Of a DNA stretch of 64,000 nt, positions 17,936 through 27,190 are shown one piece after another. Origin of the DNA: Akkermansia massiliensis (GTDB taxonomy: Bacteria; Verrucomicrobiota; Verrucomicrobiia; Verrucomicrobiales; Akkermansiaceae). Every line of letters begins with the position of its first letter. Within the stretch, counting starts at the first letter, position 1. Below the pieces are notes generated by a model. It was not told the origin of the DNA. It worked only from the letters and a program-made list of their open reading frames with translations, and ran no database searches. The DNA lies in NCBI RefSeq assembly GCF_023516715.1, contig NZ_JAMGSI010000002.1:682001-746000 (forward strand), written 5' to 3'. Position numbers and translations under genes: made by a program.

Positions 17936-18922
17936 ATGATTATTGTCACGGGTGGGGCCGGCTTCATCGGCTCAAACATTGTCGCCGCTCTGGAAAAGGC
18001 CGGTAAAAAGGATCTTGTGGTGGTGGATGAGCTGGGCTCTTCCGACAAGTGGAAAAACATCGCCAAGAGAGAGCTGTGCGCCGTGATTCCTCCGGAGGAC
18101 ATGCTTGACTACATGGAGGCGCATGCGGAGGAGATTGAGGCCGTCATTCACATGGGGGCCATTTCCGCCACCACGGAGACGGACGCTGATCTGATCATCC
18201 GGACGAATTTCACGCTGAGCTGGCGCCTGTGGGAGTTCTGCGCCCTGTACGGCAAGCAGTTTATTTACGCCTCTTCTGCGGCCACGTACGGGGACGGCTC
18301 CATGGGGTTTGACGATGACTCCTCCCTGGAGCACGTCAATGCCCTGCGCCCCCTGAACGCGTATGGCTGGAGCAAGGCCCTGTTTGACCGCAAGGTGGCC
18401 CGGGAGGTGAAGGAAGGGCGGCCGGTTCCTCCCCAGTACGCCGGGCTCAAGTTTTTCAACGTGTACGGCCCCAATGAATACCACAAGGGGGGGCAGAAGA
18501 GCGTGGTGGCCCACATTTTCCCCCAGGTGAAGGTGAATGAAACGGTGAAGCTGTTCAAGTCCTACCATCCCGACTACCGGGACGGCTGGCAGCTCCGGGA
18601 CTTCGTGTGGGTGGGTGACTGCGTGAACGTGGTGCTCTGGCTGCTGGACCATCCGGAGGTGAGCGGATTGTTCAATGTGGGGTCCGGGGAGGCGCGCTCC
18701 TTCTACGATCTGGCGAAGGCGGCGTTCAATGCGCTGGGGCTCCAGGAAAAGATCGCCTACCGGGAGATGCCTGAAGAACTCAAGGGCAAGTACCAGTATT
18801 ATACGCAGGCGGACCTTTCCAGGCTGCGCGCCGCCGGCTATGCAGCTCCCATGACTTCCCTGGAGGACGGCGTGCGCCAGTACGTGCAGAAGTATCTGGA
18901 CAGGGAGGACAGCTACGTTTAA
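17936..18922 (+). CDS. hldD: ADP-L-glycero-D-manno-heptose 6-epimerase
   Basis: A 328-residue short-chain dehydrogenase/reductase. The NAD(P)-binding motif TGGAGFIGSNIV is at the N-terminus, and the catalytic Ser/Tyr/Lys set is in SSAATYGDG and YGWSKALFD. FFNVYGPNEYHKG, HPDYRDGWQLRDFVWVGD and FNVGSGEARSFYDL are typical of HldD (RfaD), which converts ADP-D,D-heptose to ADP-L,D-heptose for the LPS inner core. The ATG at 17936 puts the Rossmann motif at residue 6; the upstream in-frame extension from 17873 is not needed. It is followed by a heptosyltransferase-like gene 21 bases later. Confidence 0.9.
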   Translation: MIIVTGGAGFIGSNIVAALEKAGKKDLVVVDELGSSDKWKNIAKRELCAVIPPEDMLDYMEAHAEEIEAVIHMGAISATTETDADLIIRTNFTLSWRLWEFCALYGKQFIYASSAATYGDGSMGFDDDSSLEHVNALRPLNAYGWSKALFDRKVAREVKEGRPVPPQYAGLKFFNVYGPNEYHKGGQKSVVAHIFPQVKVNETVKLFKSYHPDYRDGWQLRDFVWVGDCVNVVLWLLDHPEVSGLFNVGSGEARSFYDLAKAAFNALGLQEKIAYREMPEELKGKYQYYTQADLSRLRAAGYAAPMTSLEDGVRQYVQKYLDREDSYV

Positions 18923-18943
18923 CCCGCATTCCTTTTTCCGCCC

Positions 18944-19918
18944 ATGCCCGCACAGCGCATTCTGATGATCAAGCACGGCGCCCTTGGCGACGTGGTGCTT
19001 GCCATGGGGACGATGAAGCGGCTCCGGGAGCTCCATCCGGAGGCGCATATCACCCTGATGACCATGGGGATGTTTGTTCCCATGGCGGAACAGCTCGGGG
19101 TGTTTGACGATTTCATTGTGGACAACCGCCTGCCCTACCGGAAGCTGGGCGCCACGTGGGGGGCCATCCGTTCCATCGTGAAAGGGAATTTTGACGTGGT
19201 GTACGACCTCCAGGAATCTTCCCGCACCAGGAAGCGTTATTATCCCGCCGTGCGCTTCCTGCTGGACCATGACATGGACTGGGTGGCCTGCAATTCCGGG
19301 GAACGGCGCAGGCTGCTGAAAAAAGGCGGCTTCCGGTTTGGCAGGGTGGTGAAGGAACCGTTCCACCTGGAACGCGTCCTGACGGACCTCTCTTTCATGC
19401 ACGGGGAAGGGCTGCATTTTGACGAGCTTCCGGAACGCTACGTGATGATGATTCCGGGCTGTTCCCCCAGCCATCCCTACAAGCGCTGGCCCGTGGAGAA
19501 TTTCTGCGCCCTGGCCCGGCGCTTGGCGGAAAGGGGCATTTCCTCCGTCGTGATCGGCACCCGGGCGGAGGCCGCGGAGGTGGAGGCCATTGCCGCCAGC
19601 TCCCCCCTGGCCGTCAGTTTTCTGGGCAAGTCCACCCTGATGGATATTCCCCAGATGGCGCTCCGTTCTCTGGCCTGTGTGGGCAATGATACTGGGCCTA
19701 CGCACATGTGCGCCTATGCCGGGGTCCCGGTGACCGCTATTTTCTGCCACCGGACGCGCAAGTCCGCCATTACGGCCCGGTGCATTTCCAACCTGATTTC
19801 CCCCGGCTCCATTGAGGAAATTACGGTGGACCAGGCGTGGTCCACGCTGGAGCCCTTCCTGCCCCCGCAGGAAGAGCTTGAACCTGCAAAAATGGCGGCC
19901 ACTCCGCAGGCGTCATGA
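18944..19918 (+). CDS. Glycosyltransferase family 9 (heptosyltransferase-like)
   Basis: The 324-residue protein begins ILMIKHGALGDVVLAMG, the GT9 nucleotide-site pattern, and has IPGCSPSHPYKRWP and CVGNDTGPTHMCAYAGVP, the ADP-heptose block of WaaC/WaaF-type enzymes. It would add L,D-heptose to the lipid A-Kdo acceptor or to another heptose. Its place directly after hldD, which makes the donor, supports this. Which heptosyltransferase (I, II or other) cannot be decided. It overlaps the next GT2 gene by 4 bases. Confidence 0.85.
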   Translation: MPAQRILMIKHGALGDVVLAMGTMKRLRELHPEAHITLMTMGMFVPMAEQLGVFDDFIVDNRLPYRKLGATWGAIRSIVKGNFDVVYDLQESSRTRKRYYPAVRFLLDHDMDWVACNSGERRRLLKKGGFRFGRVVKEPFHLERVLTDLSFMHGEGLHFDELPERYVMMIPGCSPSHPYKRWPVENFCALARRLAERGISSVVIGTRAEAAEVEAIAASSPLAVSFLGKSTLMDIPQMALRSLACVGNDTGPTHMCAYAGVPVTAIFCHRTRKSAITARCISNLISPGSIEEITVDQAWSTLEPFLPPQEELEPAKMAATPQAS

Positions 19919-20940
19919 TGGCTCCCGTGAACATTTCCGTGCTGGTTCCGGTTTACAATGTGGAACCGTATCTGGCCCAGTGCCTGGAAAGCATCTGCGC
20001 ACAGACGCTCCGGGAGCTGGAAGTGGTTTGCGTGGACGACGCTTCCACGGACGGGTCCCTGTCCATCCTGCGGGAGTTTGCGGAGCGGGACCAGCGGGTG
20101 AAAGTGGTGCAGGCCCCGGAAAACGGCGGCCTTTCCCGCACCCGGAACCTGGCGATGAGCCATGCGCAGGGAGAATACCTGGTGCTGGTGGATTCAGACG
20201 ACTGGCTGGAAACGGATTTGCTGGAGGAGATGTACAGCCGTGCGAAGGCGCTGGACGCCGACAAGCTGGTGTGCGGGTTCCGGTATTATTATGAGTCCGA
20301 CCCCGGAAGGGAGGACCGGTTCCTGCCGGAGGACATCGCGCCCCCCGGAAAGGGATGGATTCCCTGTACGCCGGAAACCATCGGTAAAATACACCATGGA
20401 GCGGGCGGCATGATGATACGGCGTTCCGTTGTGGAGGAGCACGGCATCCGGTTCCCCGAGGGCGTTGCCTGCGAGGACCTGTATTTCCACTATGCCGCCT
20501 TTCCGCGGTGCAGAAGGGCCTGTGTGGTCAGCAGGGCGGCGTACGTTTACCGCAAGCGCGCCGGGTCCATCACCAGCGGCTTTGCGTCCGGCAGTTCCCT
20601 TCAGTCGCTGGATTACCTGACGGTGGCGCAACTGGTGCTGGAAGAGTGGAAACGAGCCGGAATCCTGGAGGAATACAGGGCGGCTTTTCTGAAAATGCTG
20701 GTGATGGGCGTGCGGAATATCCGCAAGTACGCCCCCCATGCCGTCCAGAAAGAGGTCACCCGGAAAGTGTCCCGAATGCTCCGTGAAGAAAACCTGTACC
20801 GTCCCGGAGAGGAGGATTCCCGCCTGTCCCGCCGGGAAGAAAAACTGCTGAAAACCTGGCTGGCCGGAAAATCCGGCTTGGACTTTTCCTATTACTGGAA
20901 GAGAATGCGCAAAGCGGGCGCCCGGCTGCTGCGCCGCTGA
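19915..20940 (+). CDS. Glycosyltransferase family 2
   Basis: The 341-residue GT-A enzyme has ISVLVPVYNVEPYLAQCL, VVCVDDASTDGS, GGLSRTRNLAMSHA and VLVDSDDWLETD, with the SDD metal site at about residue 94. The C-terminal region is helical and basic (RMRKAGARLLRR), fitting membrane association. The start ATG overlaps the stop of the heptosyltransferase gene, so it is translationally coupled and probably extends the LPS core or O-antigen. Confidence 0.85.
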   Translation: MMAPVNISVLVPVYNVEPYLAQCLESICAQTLRELEVVCVDDASTDGSLSILREFAERDQRVKVVQAPENGGLSRTRNLAMSHAQGEYLVLVDSDDWLETDLLEEMYSRAKALDADKLVCGFRYYYESDPGREDRFLPEDIAPPGKGWIPCTPETIGKIHHGAGGMMIRRSVVEEHGIRFPEGVACEDLYFHYAAFPRCRRACVVSRAAYVYRKRAGSITSGFASGSSLQSLDYLTVAQLVLEEWKRAGILEEYRAAFLKMLVMGVRNIRKYAPHAVQKEVTRKVSRMLREENLYRPGEEDSRLSRREEKLLKTWLAGKSGLDFSYYWKRMRKAGARLLRR

Positions 20941-20961
20941 CACCACCCGAACGATCGACCG

Positions 20962-21945
20962 ATGAAGAAGAATGAATTTGCCGTCGTCCTGGCCAGTGAC
21001 AACCGGGGCATCCTGCCTTTGAGCGTTACCGTCTTTTCCCTGCTGAGCACCGCTGCTCCGGAAACCTTTTACAAGATTTACATCCTTTCCGACGGCATTG
21101 ACGGGGAGAACCGGAACAGCGTTGAGCGCCTGGCGGCCCCGTTTGAGTGCCGGTTGGAGTTCATAGACGTTTCCGGCATTCTGGAAAAGCACGACTTTCC
21201 CCATACGGAACAGTGGCCCGTGCCCGCCTGGGGCCGCGTGTTCATCCCGGAGTTATTGAAGGAGGAGCGGGGCAACATCCTGTATCTGGACATTGACGTT
21301 CTGGTTTGCCGGGATTTGACGGAGCTGTTCCGGACGGATATGTCCGGCAACGCGGTGGGAGTGGTGTTTGAGAATTTTTCCAGGCCCGGCTCCCATTTCA
21401 ACGAGCGCCTGGAGATGCCGCTGACCTGCACGGGGTATTTCAATTCCGGCGTGCTGCTGATGAATGTGGACGTTTTCCGGGAAAAGAACCTGGTCAGGGC
21501 CGTGCTGGATTATGCCGTCAGTCACCGGGACAGGCTGACCTGTCCGGACCAGGACGCGCTGAACGGCGCCCTGTGCGAGCTGACCGTGCCGCTGCATCCG
21601 CGCTGGAACTGGCATGACGGCCTGACGCGCCGCATCCTGAAGAACGACCCCAGGGAACGGTTCTGGCGAGGAGTGACGCCGCGCCAGGCGGTGGAAGCGG
21701 CGCTGGAACCGGGCATTCTGCATTACCAGGGGGTGCACAAGCCCTGGCGGTATAATTGGCGCTATGAAGGGGAACGTTACGAACGCGCCATGCGTGAAGC
21801 CGGGCTGCTGCATGGCCCGCTGCCCGGAAGAACCCTCCCGGCCATCCTGAAAAAGCACCTTTACCGGCCTGTTTACCGGATGACCAGGAATAAAATTCTC
21901 AGGCTGCAAAAGCAGTTTGAGAAGGAGGATGGCACATGCTCCTGA
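20962..21945 (+). CDS. Glycosyltransferase family 8
   Basis: The 327-residue protein has the GT8 plan: VVLASDNRGILPLSVTVFSLL at the N-terminus, YLDIDVLV (the DxD metal site, about residue 112), CTGYFNSGVLLMNVDVFRE, CPDQDALN and HYQGVHKPWR, where the His is a manganese ligand. The family includes LPS galactosyl- and glucosyltransferases (LgtC, WaaJ-type). A basic C-terminal tail probably binds the inner membrane. It is the last gene of the hldD operon, 21 bases after the GT2 gene. Confidence 0.88.
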   Translation: MKKNEFAVVLASDNRGILPLSVTVFSLLSTAAPETFYKIYILSDGIDGENRNSVERLAAPFECRLEFIDVSGILEKHDFPHTEQWPVPAWGRVFIPELLKEERGNILYLDIDVLVCRDLTELFRTDMSGNAVGVVFENFSRPGSHFNERLEMPLTCTGYFNSGVLLMNVDVFREKNLVRAVLDYAVSHRDRLTCPDQDALNGALCELTVPLHPRWNWHDGLTRRILKNDPRERFWRGVTPRQAVEAALEPGILHYQGVHKPWRYNWRYEGERYERAMREAGLLHGPLPGRTLPAILKKHLYRPVYRMTRNKILRLQKQFEKEDGTCS

Positions 21946-21958
21946 AGCCGGATGCGGG

Positions 21959-22990
21959 TTAATGTGCCTGTTTTATTCTGTACTGGATATCACGTAAAAC
22001 CGCCCGGTAATACTTCTCGTAATCCGTACCTTTCGCGTTTTTTCCGGGAGGCGTGGGCGAAGAAGAGCAAACCTCCACATCAAATTCTTCCAGAAGGGCT
22101 TTCATGGCTTTGGCGGGCTGGCCGTAGAAAACGATGCGGTTTTGGATGCAGCGCGCCTTTTTTGAATCGCGCAGCCATCGTGACCGGAGGTTCAGGATGT
22201 ACAGCAGGTCTATTTCTTCCGAAGAAAGATTCAGCCCCATGATGTAAACGTTGGAAAAGAAAAACAGGTCAATCCATGATTCCTCCAGTTGAAGCTGCGG
22301 CTTGCGCAGCTTTTCCGGGATGCCCGCTATTTCTTTTTTCTGTTTTTGGACCCAGTAAGTGTAGGTTCCCTTTAAATAGCTGTCAATTTTACCGATGCAG
22401 CCGCAATAGTGCTCATACCCGTATTGAATCGTGAAGGAGGAGGGTTTTTCATTATAGGTGCCGTGAATGTTCCAGATGCGGAGGGAGCGGCGTTCCTTCT
22501 CCATGCAGACATGGCGGCGGATGCTGTATTTGGTTTCCGAATTCCGGCGCTGGCTTGTCTTGTAATGCTGTGATTCCAGGATCTGCACCAGGAACGTGTC
22601 GTAATTGGTGGTCAGATAGTCGTCTATTGGAAGGGCGGCAAGCTGGTGTAAAACGGAGCCGGGATATTTCTGCGGGGTGAACTCTTCCAGTTTCTTCTTG
22701 AGCCGGTCACGCACATCGGAGGATACTTTGCCCATGTCGGCTTCCGGATGCCGTTTTTGTTTTTTCAGGATCAAATACTCGTAAATCAGGGGAAAAGGCA
22801 GATAGTCCCCCTGGTCTCTGAACGGGCAATAGATGTCTTGCTTGCAGCCTTCACCGCCGTTGCAGGGAGGGCAGACGGTTTCCTTGAGCAGGTCAATGCT
22901 GCTTGGGCTTCCCAGTGTGCGGATCAAACCGTTGCCAAACAGGACGGCGTTCTTTCTGAGGGTGGATTTGGTATTGGTGGAAGTAGTCAT
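21959..22990 (-). CDS. SIR2-like domain protein, possible NAD-consuming effector
   Basis: The 343-residue protein has the pattern of bacterial SIR2-like enzymes: a nucleotide loop LFGNGLIRTL (G19-N20-G21), LTTNYD with the likely catalytic Asn129, IWNIHGT with His176, and NVYIMGLNLSSEEIDL. Many such proteins deplete NAD+ during phage infection. A cluster of four Cys (C40, C43, C49, C55) after the loop may bind zinc, which is unusual in this position. I chose ATG 22990; the frame extends to 23044. It is lower in G+C than its neighbours and lies convergent to the LPS operon. No partner defence gene is adjacent. A defence role is inferred. Confidence 0.65.
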   Translation of the reverse strand: MTTSTNTKSTLRKNAVLFGNGLIRTLGSPSSIDLLKETVCPPCNGGEGCKQDIYCPFRDQGDYLPFPLIYEYLILKKQKRHPEADMGKVSSDVRDRLKKKLEEFTPQKYPGSVLHQLAALPIDDYLTTNYDTFLVQILESQHYKTSQRRNSETKYSIRRHVCMEKERRSLRIWNIHGTYNEKPSSFTIQYGYEHYCGCIGKIDSYLKGTYTYWVQKQKKEIAGIPEKLRKPQLQLEESWIDLFFFSNVYIMGLNLSSEEIDLLYILNLRSRWLRDSKKARCIQNRIVFYGQPAKAMKALLEEFDVEVCSSSPTPPGKNAKGTDYEKYYRAVLRDIQYRIKQAH

Positions 22991-23105
22991 CATGGAAAAC
23001 AGCGGAACCATTCTCCATGCTGGTCCATGGCCGCGAAAAATCAAGAAACAAAGAAAAATCCTTTTCCCGCCGCCGTCTAGTCCGGCATGAAAAGGGCTGC
23101 CGGCG

Positions 23106-23957
23106 TCAGTGCAGTTCCAGCAGATAGATCTCCGGAGGGCAGTTGAAGCGGAGGGGGAGCGTGCTGGTTCCCAGCCCCTTGGTAATCAGATAGGTGTTGC
23201 CGCCGGAAATATGCCAGGGGTAGGTGTAGGGCTGGGCGTGTTCCGGGCTGGCTTCAAACCACAGGAGATTGAAGGGAAGGCGTATCTGGCCGCCGTGGGT
23301 ATGGCCGCTGATGACGATGTCCGCGTCCCCATGGGAAAGCATGTGATCCGCTTCCGGACGGTGGGAAAGCAGGAAATGGGGTATATCCGGGGACTGGCGC
23401 TTGGGGAGCCGTTTTTTGGAATTGCGCGAGGTGTCCAGCATTCCGGATAGCTGGAGCTGCCTGCCGTCCTTGAACGTGACAAGCGCGCTTTGGTCTTCCA
23501 GCACCGTGATGCCGGCCCGGGTCAGTTCCTTGCGCCAGTTGTCCCAGCCGAAGGTGAAGTCATGGTTCCCCTGGATGGCGAAGACGCCGCAGGGCGCTGC
23601 CAGCCCCCGCAGCAGCCGGGCGGCCGCGGCGGGGCTCATGCTGGCGTTTCTGCTGGCGCCGCGGGCATAATCCCCTACCAGCAGGATCAAGTCCGGCTGA
23701 AGCTGCATGATTCTCCGGACGTAGCGCAGCGCCCTCACTTCATCAAAGGCCGTGGGCATCAGGTGAAGGTCTCCGGCAATGACGACTTTAACGGGTTTTC
23801 CGCGGCCGTTCCACTGGGGGACGCGGTAGTCCACCTTCCGGACGAACAGAAGATTGGGTTCTATCAGGTACGCCCAGGTAATGCCGGCTACGCCGAGCGC
23901 GCAGACGCCCAGCAGCAGGGTGCCGAAAAGCCGGAGTATTCTGACGGAGAAGGGCAT
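23106..23957 (-). CDS. Membrane-anchored metallophosphoesterase
   Basis: The 283-residue protein has an N-terminal membrane segment (about 8-30), then the calcineurin-like motifs in order: VIAGDLHL, LLVGDYA, GNHDF, LLSHRP and ISGHTHGGQ. These place two metal ions. The closest pattern is the YkuE/LpxG-type membrane phosphoesterase. In LpxG-type enzymes the substrate is UDP-2,3-diacylglucosamine of lipid A synthesis, which would suit the LPS genes next door. The substrate cannot be fixed from sequence. Confidence 0.8.
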   Translation of the reverse strand: MPFSVRILRLFGTLLLGVCALGVAGITWAYLIEPNLLFVRKVDYRVPQWNGRGKPVKVVIAGDLHLMPTAFDEVRALRYVRRIMQLQPDLILLVGDYARGASRNASMSPAAAARLLRGLAAPCGVFAIQGNHDFTFGWDNWRKELTRAGITVLEDQSALVTFKDGRQLQLSGMLDTSRNSKKRLPKRQSPDIPHFLLSHRPEADHMLSHGDADIVISGHTHGGQIRLPFNLLWFEASPEHAQPYTYPWHISGGNTYLITKGLGTSTLPLRFNCPPEIYLLELH

Positions 23958-24177
23958 GGAAGGGAAGCGGCTTGGCAGAGACTATAATTCCTGAGGACCG
24001 CAGGCGAGCGATTTATGCGTCTTGCCATTTGAGAAAGGCCCGATTGCGGGGAGAAGCAGGCGGAAAGGCGCCCCCTTGGGAGATTTTAGCAAATTTGATT
24101 GACGGGCGCCCGCATGGTATGCTTTTATGCTCCAAGATATTTCCATATCCTTTATCACCCATCATTTAACCACGCAT

Positions 24178-24345
24178 ATGAAGAAGATTACCGTTATGGC
24201 TCTTGCCGCTTTTGCGGCGAGCATCATGGCTTCCTGCTGCTGTCAGGATCAGGGTGCTCCCCCCCTGACCCCCCTTCCCAAGTTCAATGACCTGAACCAG
24301 CCCGCCGTGGATGTGGCTCCGGTGGTCATGAAGTCCAAGAAGTAA
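24178..24345 (+). CDS. Small lipoprotein
   Basis: A 55-residue product starts at ATG 24178. The signal ends in a lipobox, IMASC (Cys20), followed by two more Cys and a short Pro/Lys-rich mature chain. It is likely anchored in a membrane; the function is unknown. An in-frame ATG at 24127 would add residues without signal character. A strong terminator follows 30 bases after the stop. Confidence 0.65.
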   Translation: MKKITVMALAAFAASIMASCCCQDQGAPPLTPLPKFNDLNQPAVDVAPVVMKSKK

Positions 24346-24374
24346 TCCTCTTCCGGGATTAGGTACGACTTTTC

Positions 24375-24411
24375 AAGCCGCACTTGGTGATTGTCCAAGT
24401 GCGGCTTTTTC
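24375..24411 (+). terminator. Rho-independent terminator after the small lipoprotein
   Basis: Perfect 13-bp arms AAGCCGCACTTGG (24375-24387) and CCAAGTGCGGCTT (24395-24407) are followed by a T run. It separates the lipoprotein from the nrnA-truB-ribF unit, which starts only 22 bases further on. Confidence 0.9.
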
Positions 24412-24432
24412 TATAAAAATGCGGCAGAACAT

Positions 24433-25446
24433 ATGGAAGATTGGAAACATTGTCCCGAATTTGCGCCTTTGGCGGACCTGTTCCGCAGACATGACAGCTT
24501 TGCGGTAATTGCGCACGTGCATCCGGACGGTGACGCCATCGGTTCCACGCTGGCGCTGGGGGAAGCCCTGAAGCAGATGGGCAAGAAGGTGGTGATGATG
24601 AACGAGGACGGCGTGCCTTCCAATCTGGCCTTTATGCCGGGCGTGGAAAATATCATCCCCACGCCCGATGAGCCGGTGGACGTGGAAGTGGCCGTTTCCG
24701 TGGACAACGGCGCGTTCAAGAGGCTGGGCGAACGCAGTCTGAAGGCCCTGGCGGGAGTGAAGGTGTGGGCGAACATCGACCACCACCAGACTAATGAATT
24801 GTTCGGGGACGTGCAATGCGTTCTGCCGGACGAGTGCGCCACGGGTGCGGTGCTGTATTATTTTTTCAAGTATCTGGGCGTTCCCGTTACCCCGATAATG
24901 CGTGACGCCCTATACGTGGCCGTCAGCACGGATACGGGTTCCTTCCAGTACCAGATGACGACGGCGGCCGTGATGGAGCTGGCCGCGGATTTGATCCGGA
25001 TGGGCGTTGACGTCCAGGACATCAACCGCCAGCTTTACCAGGAAAAGCCCTGGGTGAAGATGCAGCTGATGCGCGAGGCTCTGAACGGCATGAGGCTGAC
25101 GCCGGACGGCAGGATTTGCACGTTCTGCCTGACGAATGAGGCGAAGGCACGGATCGGCAGCCGTCCGGAGGACACGGAAGGCCTGATCGACCTTTTGCGT
25201 TCCGTGCAGGGAGTCTGGCTGGCCGCTTATCTGGAGGAGGCGGAGGACGATCCCCGTATCCGCATTTCCCTGAGGTCCAAGACCCCTGAAATATCCGTGG
25301 CGGAGCTTGCCTCCCGTTTTGGAGGCGGCGGACATGCCATGGCCGCCGGAGTGCGCATCAGGGGACCCATTGAAGAAGTGCGCCTCACCATCCTGAAGGC
25401 CATGCAGGAGGAAGTGGAACGCGTGCTCCAACAGCAGATTTCATGA
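24433..25446 (+). CDS. nrnA: DHH/DHHA1 phosphoesterase, NrnA-like oligoribonuclease
   Basis: The 337-residue protein has VIAHVHPDGDAIGSTLALG (motif I), SVDNGAFKR, NIDHHQTNE (the DHH motif), STDTGSFQY and the C-terminal DHHA1 glycine loop FGGGGHAMAAG. NrnA degrades 2-5 nt RNAs, and often 3'-phosphoadenosine 5'-phosphate. ATG 24433 was chosen because the longer frame from 24391 runs into the terminator. It overlaps truB by 4 bases, and the nrnA-truB-ribF order is widely conserved. Confidence 0.88.
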   Translation: MEDWKHCPEFAPLADLFRRHDSFAVIAHVHPDGDAIGSTLALGEALKQMGKKVVMMNEDGVPSNLAFMPGVENIIPTPDEPVDVEVAVSVDNGAFKRLGERSLKALAGVKVWANIDHHQTNELFGDVQCVLPDECATGAVLYYFFKYLGVPVTPIMRDALYVAVSTDTGSFQYQMTTAAVMELAADLIRMGVDVQDINRQLYQEKPWVKMQLMREALNGMRLTPDGRICTFCLTNEAKARIGSRPEDTEGLIDLLRSVQGVWLAAYLEEAEDDPRIRISLRSKTPEISVAELASRFGGGGHAMAAGVRIRGPIEEVRLTILKAMQEEVERVLQQQIS

Positions 25447-26177
25447 ACGCTTCAGATTCCATGCAAGCTCCCTCGGGCGTCCTGTTGATTGACAAGGCGC
25501 AGGACATGACCTCCCACGACGTGGTGGCGATTGCGCGCCGCTCCCTGGGGATTAAGAAGATCGGCCACTGCGGCACGCTGGACCCCATGGCTACGGGGCT
25601 GCTGATGCTGGTGGTGGGAAAGGCGACCAAGCTTCAGGACAAGCTGATGTGCGAACACAAGGAATACGCCGGAACCCTGACGCTGGGAGTGGAGACCTCT
25701 TCCCAGGACGCCATGGGGGAAGTGGTGGCGGAGTATTCCGTGGACGGCGTGACGGAACAGGCCGTGCGCGAGGCGTTTGACCGGTTTGACGGCGCTTTTG
25801 AGCAGATTCCCCCGATGGTTTCCGCCATTAAAAAGGACGGCGTCCCGCTGTACAAGCTGGCCCGCAAGGGGCAGGAAGTTGTGCGGGAGCCGCGGCCCGT
25901 GGAGGTGTTCGGCCATCAAATTTCCCGCGTGGCCGTTCCGGAAGTGGACTTTACCGTTCAATGCTCCAAGGGTTTTTACGTGCGTTCCTATGCGTATGAC
26001 ATCGGGAAGGCGCTGGGCTGCGGAGCGCATTTGAGCGCCCTCCGGCGCATCAGGTCCGGTTCTTTTACGCTGGAGCGCGCCGTTACGGTGGATACCCTGA
26101 AAACCGCCCCCAGGGAAGAGCTGTTCCGGGCCATGCTTTCCCTGGAGGAGCTGGCGGACATTCTGATTGCCAGGTAG
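25443..26177 (+). CDS. truB: tRNA pseudouridine(55) synthase
   Basis: The 244-residue protein has GVLLIDKAQDMTSHDVV and IGHCGTLDPMATGLL, which carries the catalytic Asp of TruB. It then has YAGTLTLGVETSSQD, IPPMVSAIKKDGVPLYKLAR and GFYVRSYAYDIG. It isomerises U55 in the T loop of tRNAs. Length is somewhat short because the C-terminal PUA-like domain is absent. Its ATG overlaps the nrnA stop. Confidence 0.93.
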   Translation: MNASDSMQAPSGVLLIDKAQDMTSHDVVAIARRSLGIKKIGHCGTLDPMATGLLMLVVGKATKLQDKLMCEHKEYAGTLTLGVETSSQDAMGEVVAEYSVDGVTEQAVREAFDRFDGAFEQIPPMVSAIKKDGVPLYKLARKGQEVVREPRPVEVFGHQISRVAVPEVDFTVQCSKGFYVRSYAYDIGKALGCGAHLSALRRIRSGSFTLERAVTVDTLKTAPREELFRAMLSLEELADILIAR

Positions 26178-26181
26178 CAGC

Positions 26182-27117
26182 ATGGTCATTTACCGGGAGT
26201 TTAAGGAACTGAAGGGTGTTTCTTCCCCCGTGCACTGGGCCATGGGGATGTTTGACGGGCTGCACCTGGGGCATGCCGGAGTGATTGCCGCAGCGGTGGA
26301 AGGCGCGGCCCGTGACGGAGGCATTGCCGCCGTGCTGACGTTCCGCACTCATCCGCTGGCCCGTGTCCGCCCGGAAAGCGTGCCGCCTGCCATTATGGCG
26401 GTGGATGCGGAAAAGTTCGCCCTGATGGAAGAGCTGGGGGTGAAGATGGTGCTGACGCTGGAATTTTCCTCCCGGCTGGCTTCCATGAGCCCGGAGGAAT
26501 TCATCAGGGAGCTCTGCGCCTCCTGCCGCGTGGCGGAGATTGCCGTGGGGGAAGACTGGCACTTTGGCCGAGGCCGCGCGGGCGATGTGGAAACCCTGCG
26601 CCTTTTGTCCGGCCGCTACGGGTTCCGGGTGACGGCCGTTCCGCCCATCCTGCGGGACGGGGAGCGCGTGAGCAGCACCCGGATTCGCGAAGCCGTGCGT
26701 GCGGCGGATTTTTTACAGGCGGCCGGCATGCTGGGCCGTCCCTACCGCTGGAGGGGCCCGGTGATTCATGGACGCCAATTGGGACGCCTGCTGGACTACC
26801 CCACGGCCAATATGAAGCCCGGCTGCGGGTTGCAGCCTCCTCATGGCGTTTACGCCGTACGCGCCCGGGTGAACGGCGCGGAATATGGGGGCGTCGCCAA
26901 CCTGGGGGTGCGTCCCACGGTGGAAGGGGAGGGGGGGGAACTGTTGCTGGAAACGCATTTGTTCGGCCAGCCGGGGGACATTTACGGGCAGGAAATGGAA
27001 GTGGTGCCGGTCCGGTTCCTGAGGGCGGAAACCAAATTCCCCTCCCTGGAAGAACTGAAAAGCCAGCTTGCGCTGGACGCCGCCCAGGCCGCTGAGGTGT
27101 TGAGACGGGATAAGTAA
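26182..27117 (+). CDS. ribF: Bifunctional riboflavin kinase/FAD synthetase
   Basis: The 311-residue protein has an N-terminal FAD synthetase (nucleotidyltransferase) domain with GMFDGLHLGHAGVI and RVSSTRIREAV. Its C-terminal riboflavin kinase domain has GRPYRWRGPVIHG, YPTANM, GVYAV and GVANLGVRPTV. It makes FMN, then FAD. I start at ATG 26182, 4 bases after truB, instead of 26167, which would overlap truB. Confidence 0.93.
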   Translation: MVIYREFKELKGVSSPVHWAMGMFDGLHLGHAGVIAAAVEGAARDGGIAAVLTFRTHPLARVRPESVPPAIMAVDAEKFALMEELGVKMVLTLEFSSRLASMSPEEFIRELCASCRVAEIAVGEDWHFGRGRAGDVETLRLLSGRYGFRVTAVPPILRDGERVSSTRIREAVRAADFLQAAGMLGRPYRWRGPVIHGRQLGRLLDYPTANMKPGCGLQPPHGVYAVRARVNGAEYGGVANLGVRPTVEGEGGELLLETHLFGQPGDIYGQEMEVVPVRFLRAETKFPSLEELKSQLALDAAQAAEVLRRDK

Positions 27118-27190
27118 GACACAGAAAACCGTAAAATGGAGGATGACGGCTTGACCGAAAGAGCGATCGGGGGTTTGTTGTTCGGACGTC

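Noticed and set aside
17972-19750. A 592-codon minus-strand frame over hldD and the heptosyltransferase
   Set aside because: It spans two well-supported plus-strand genes and has no features of its own.
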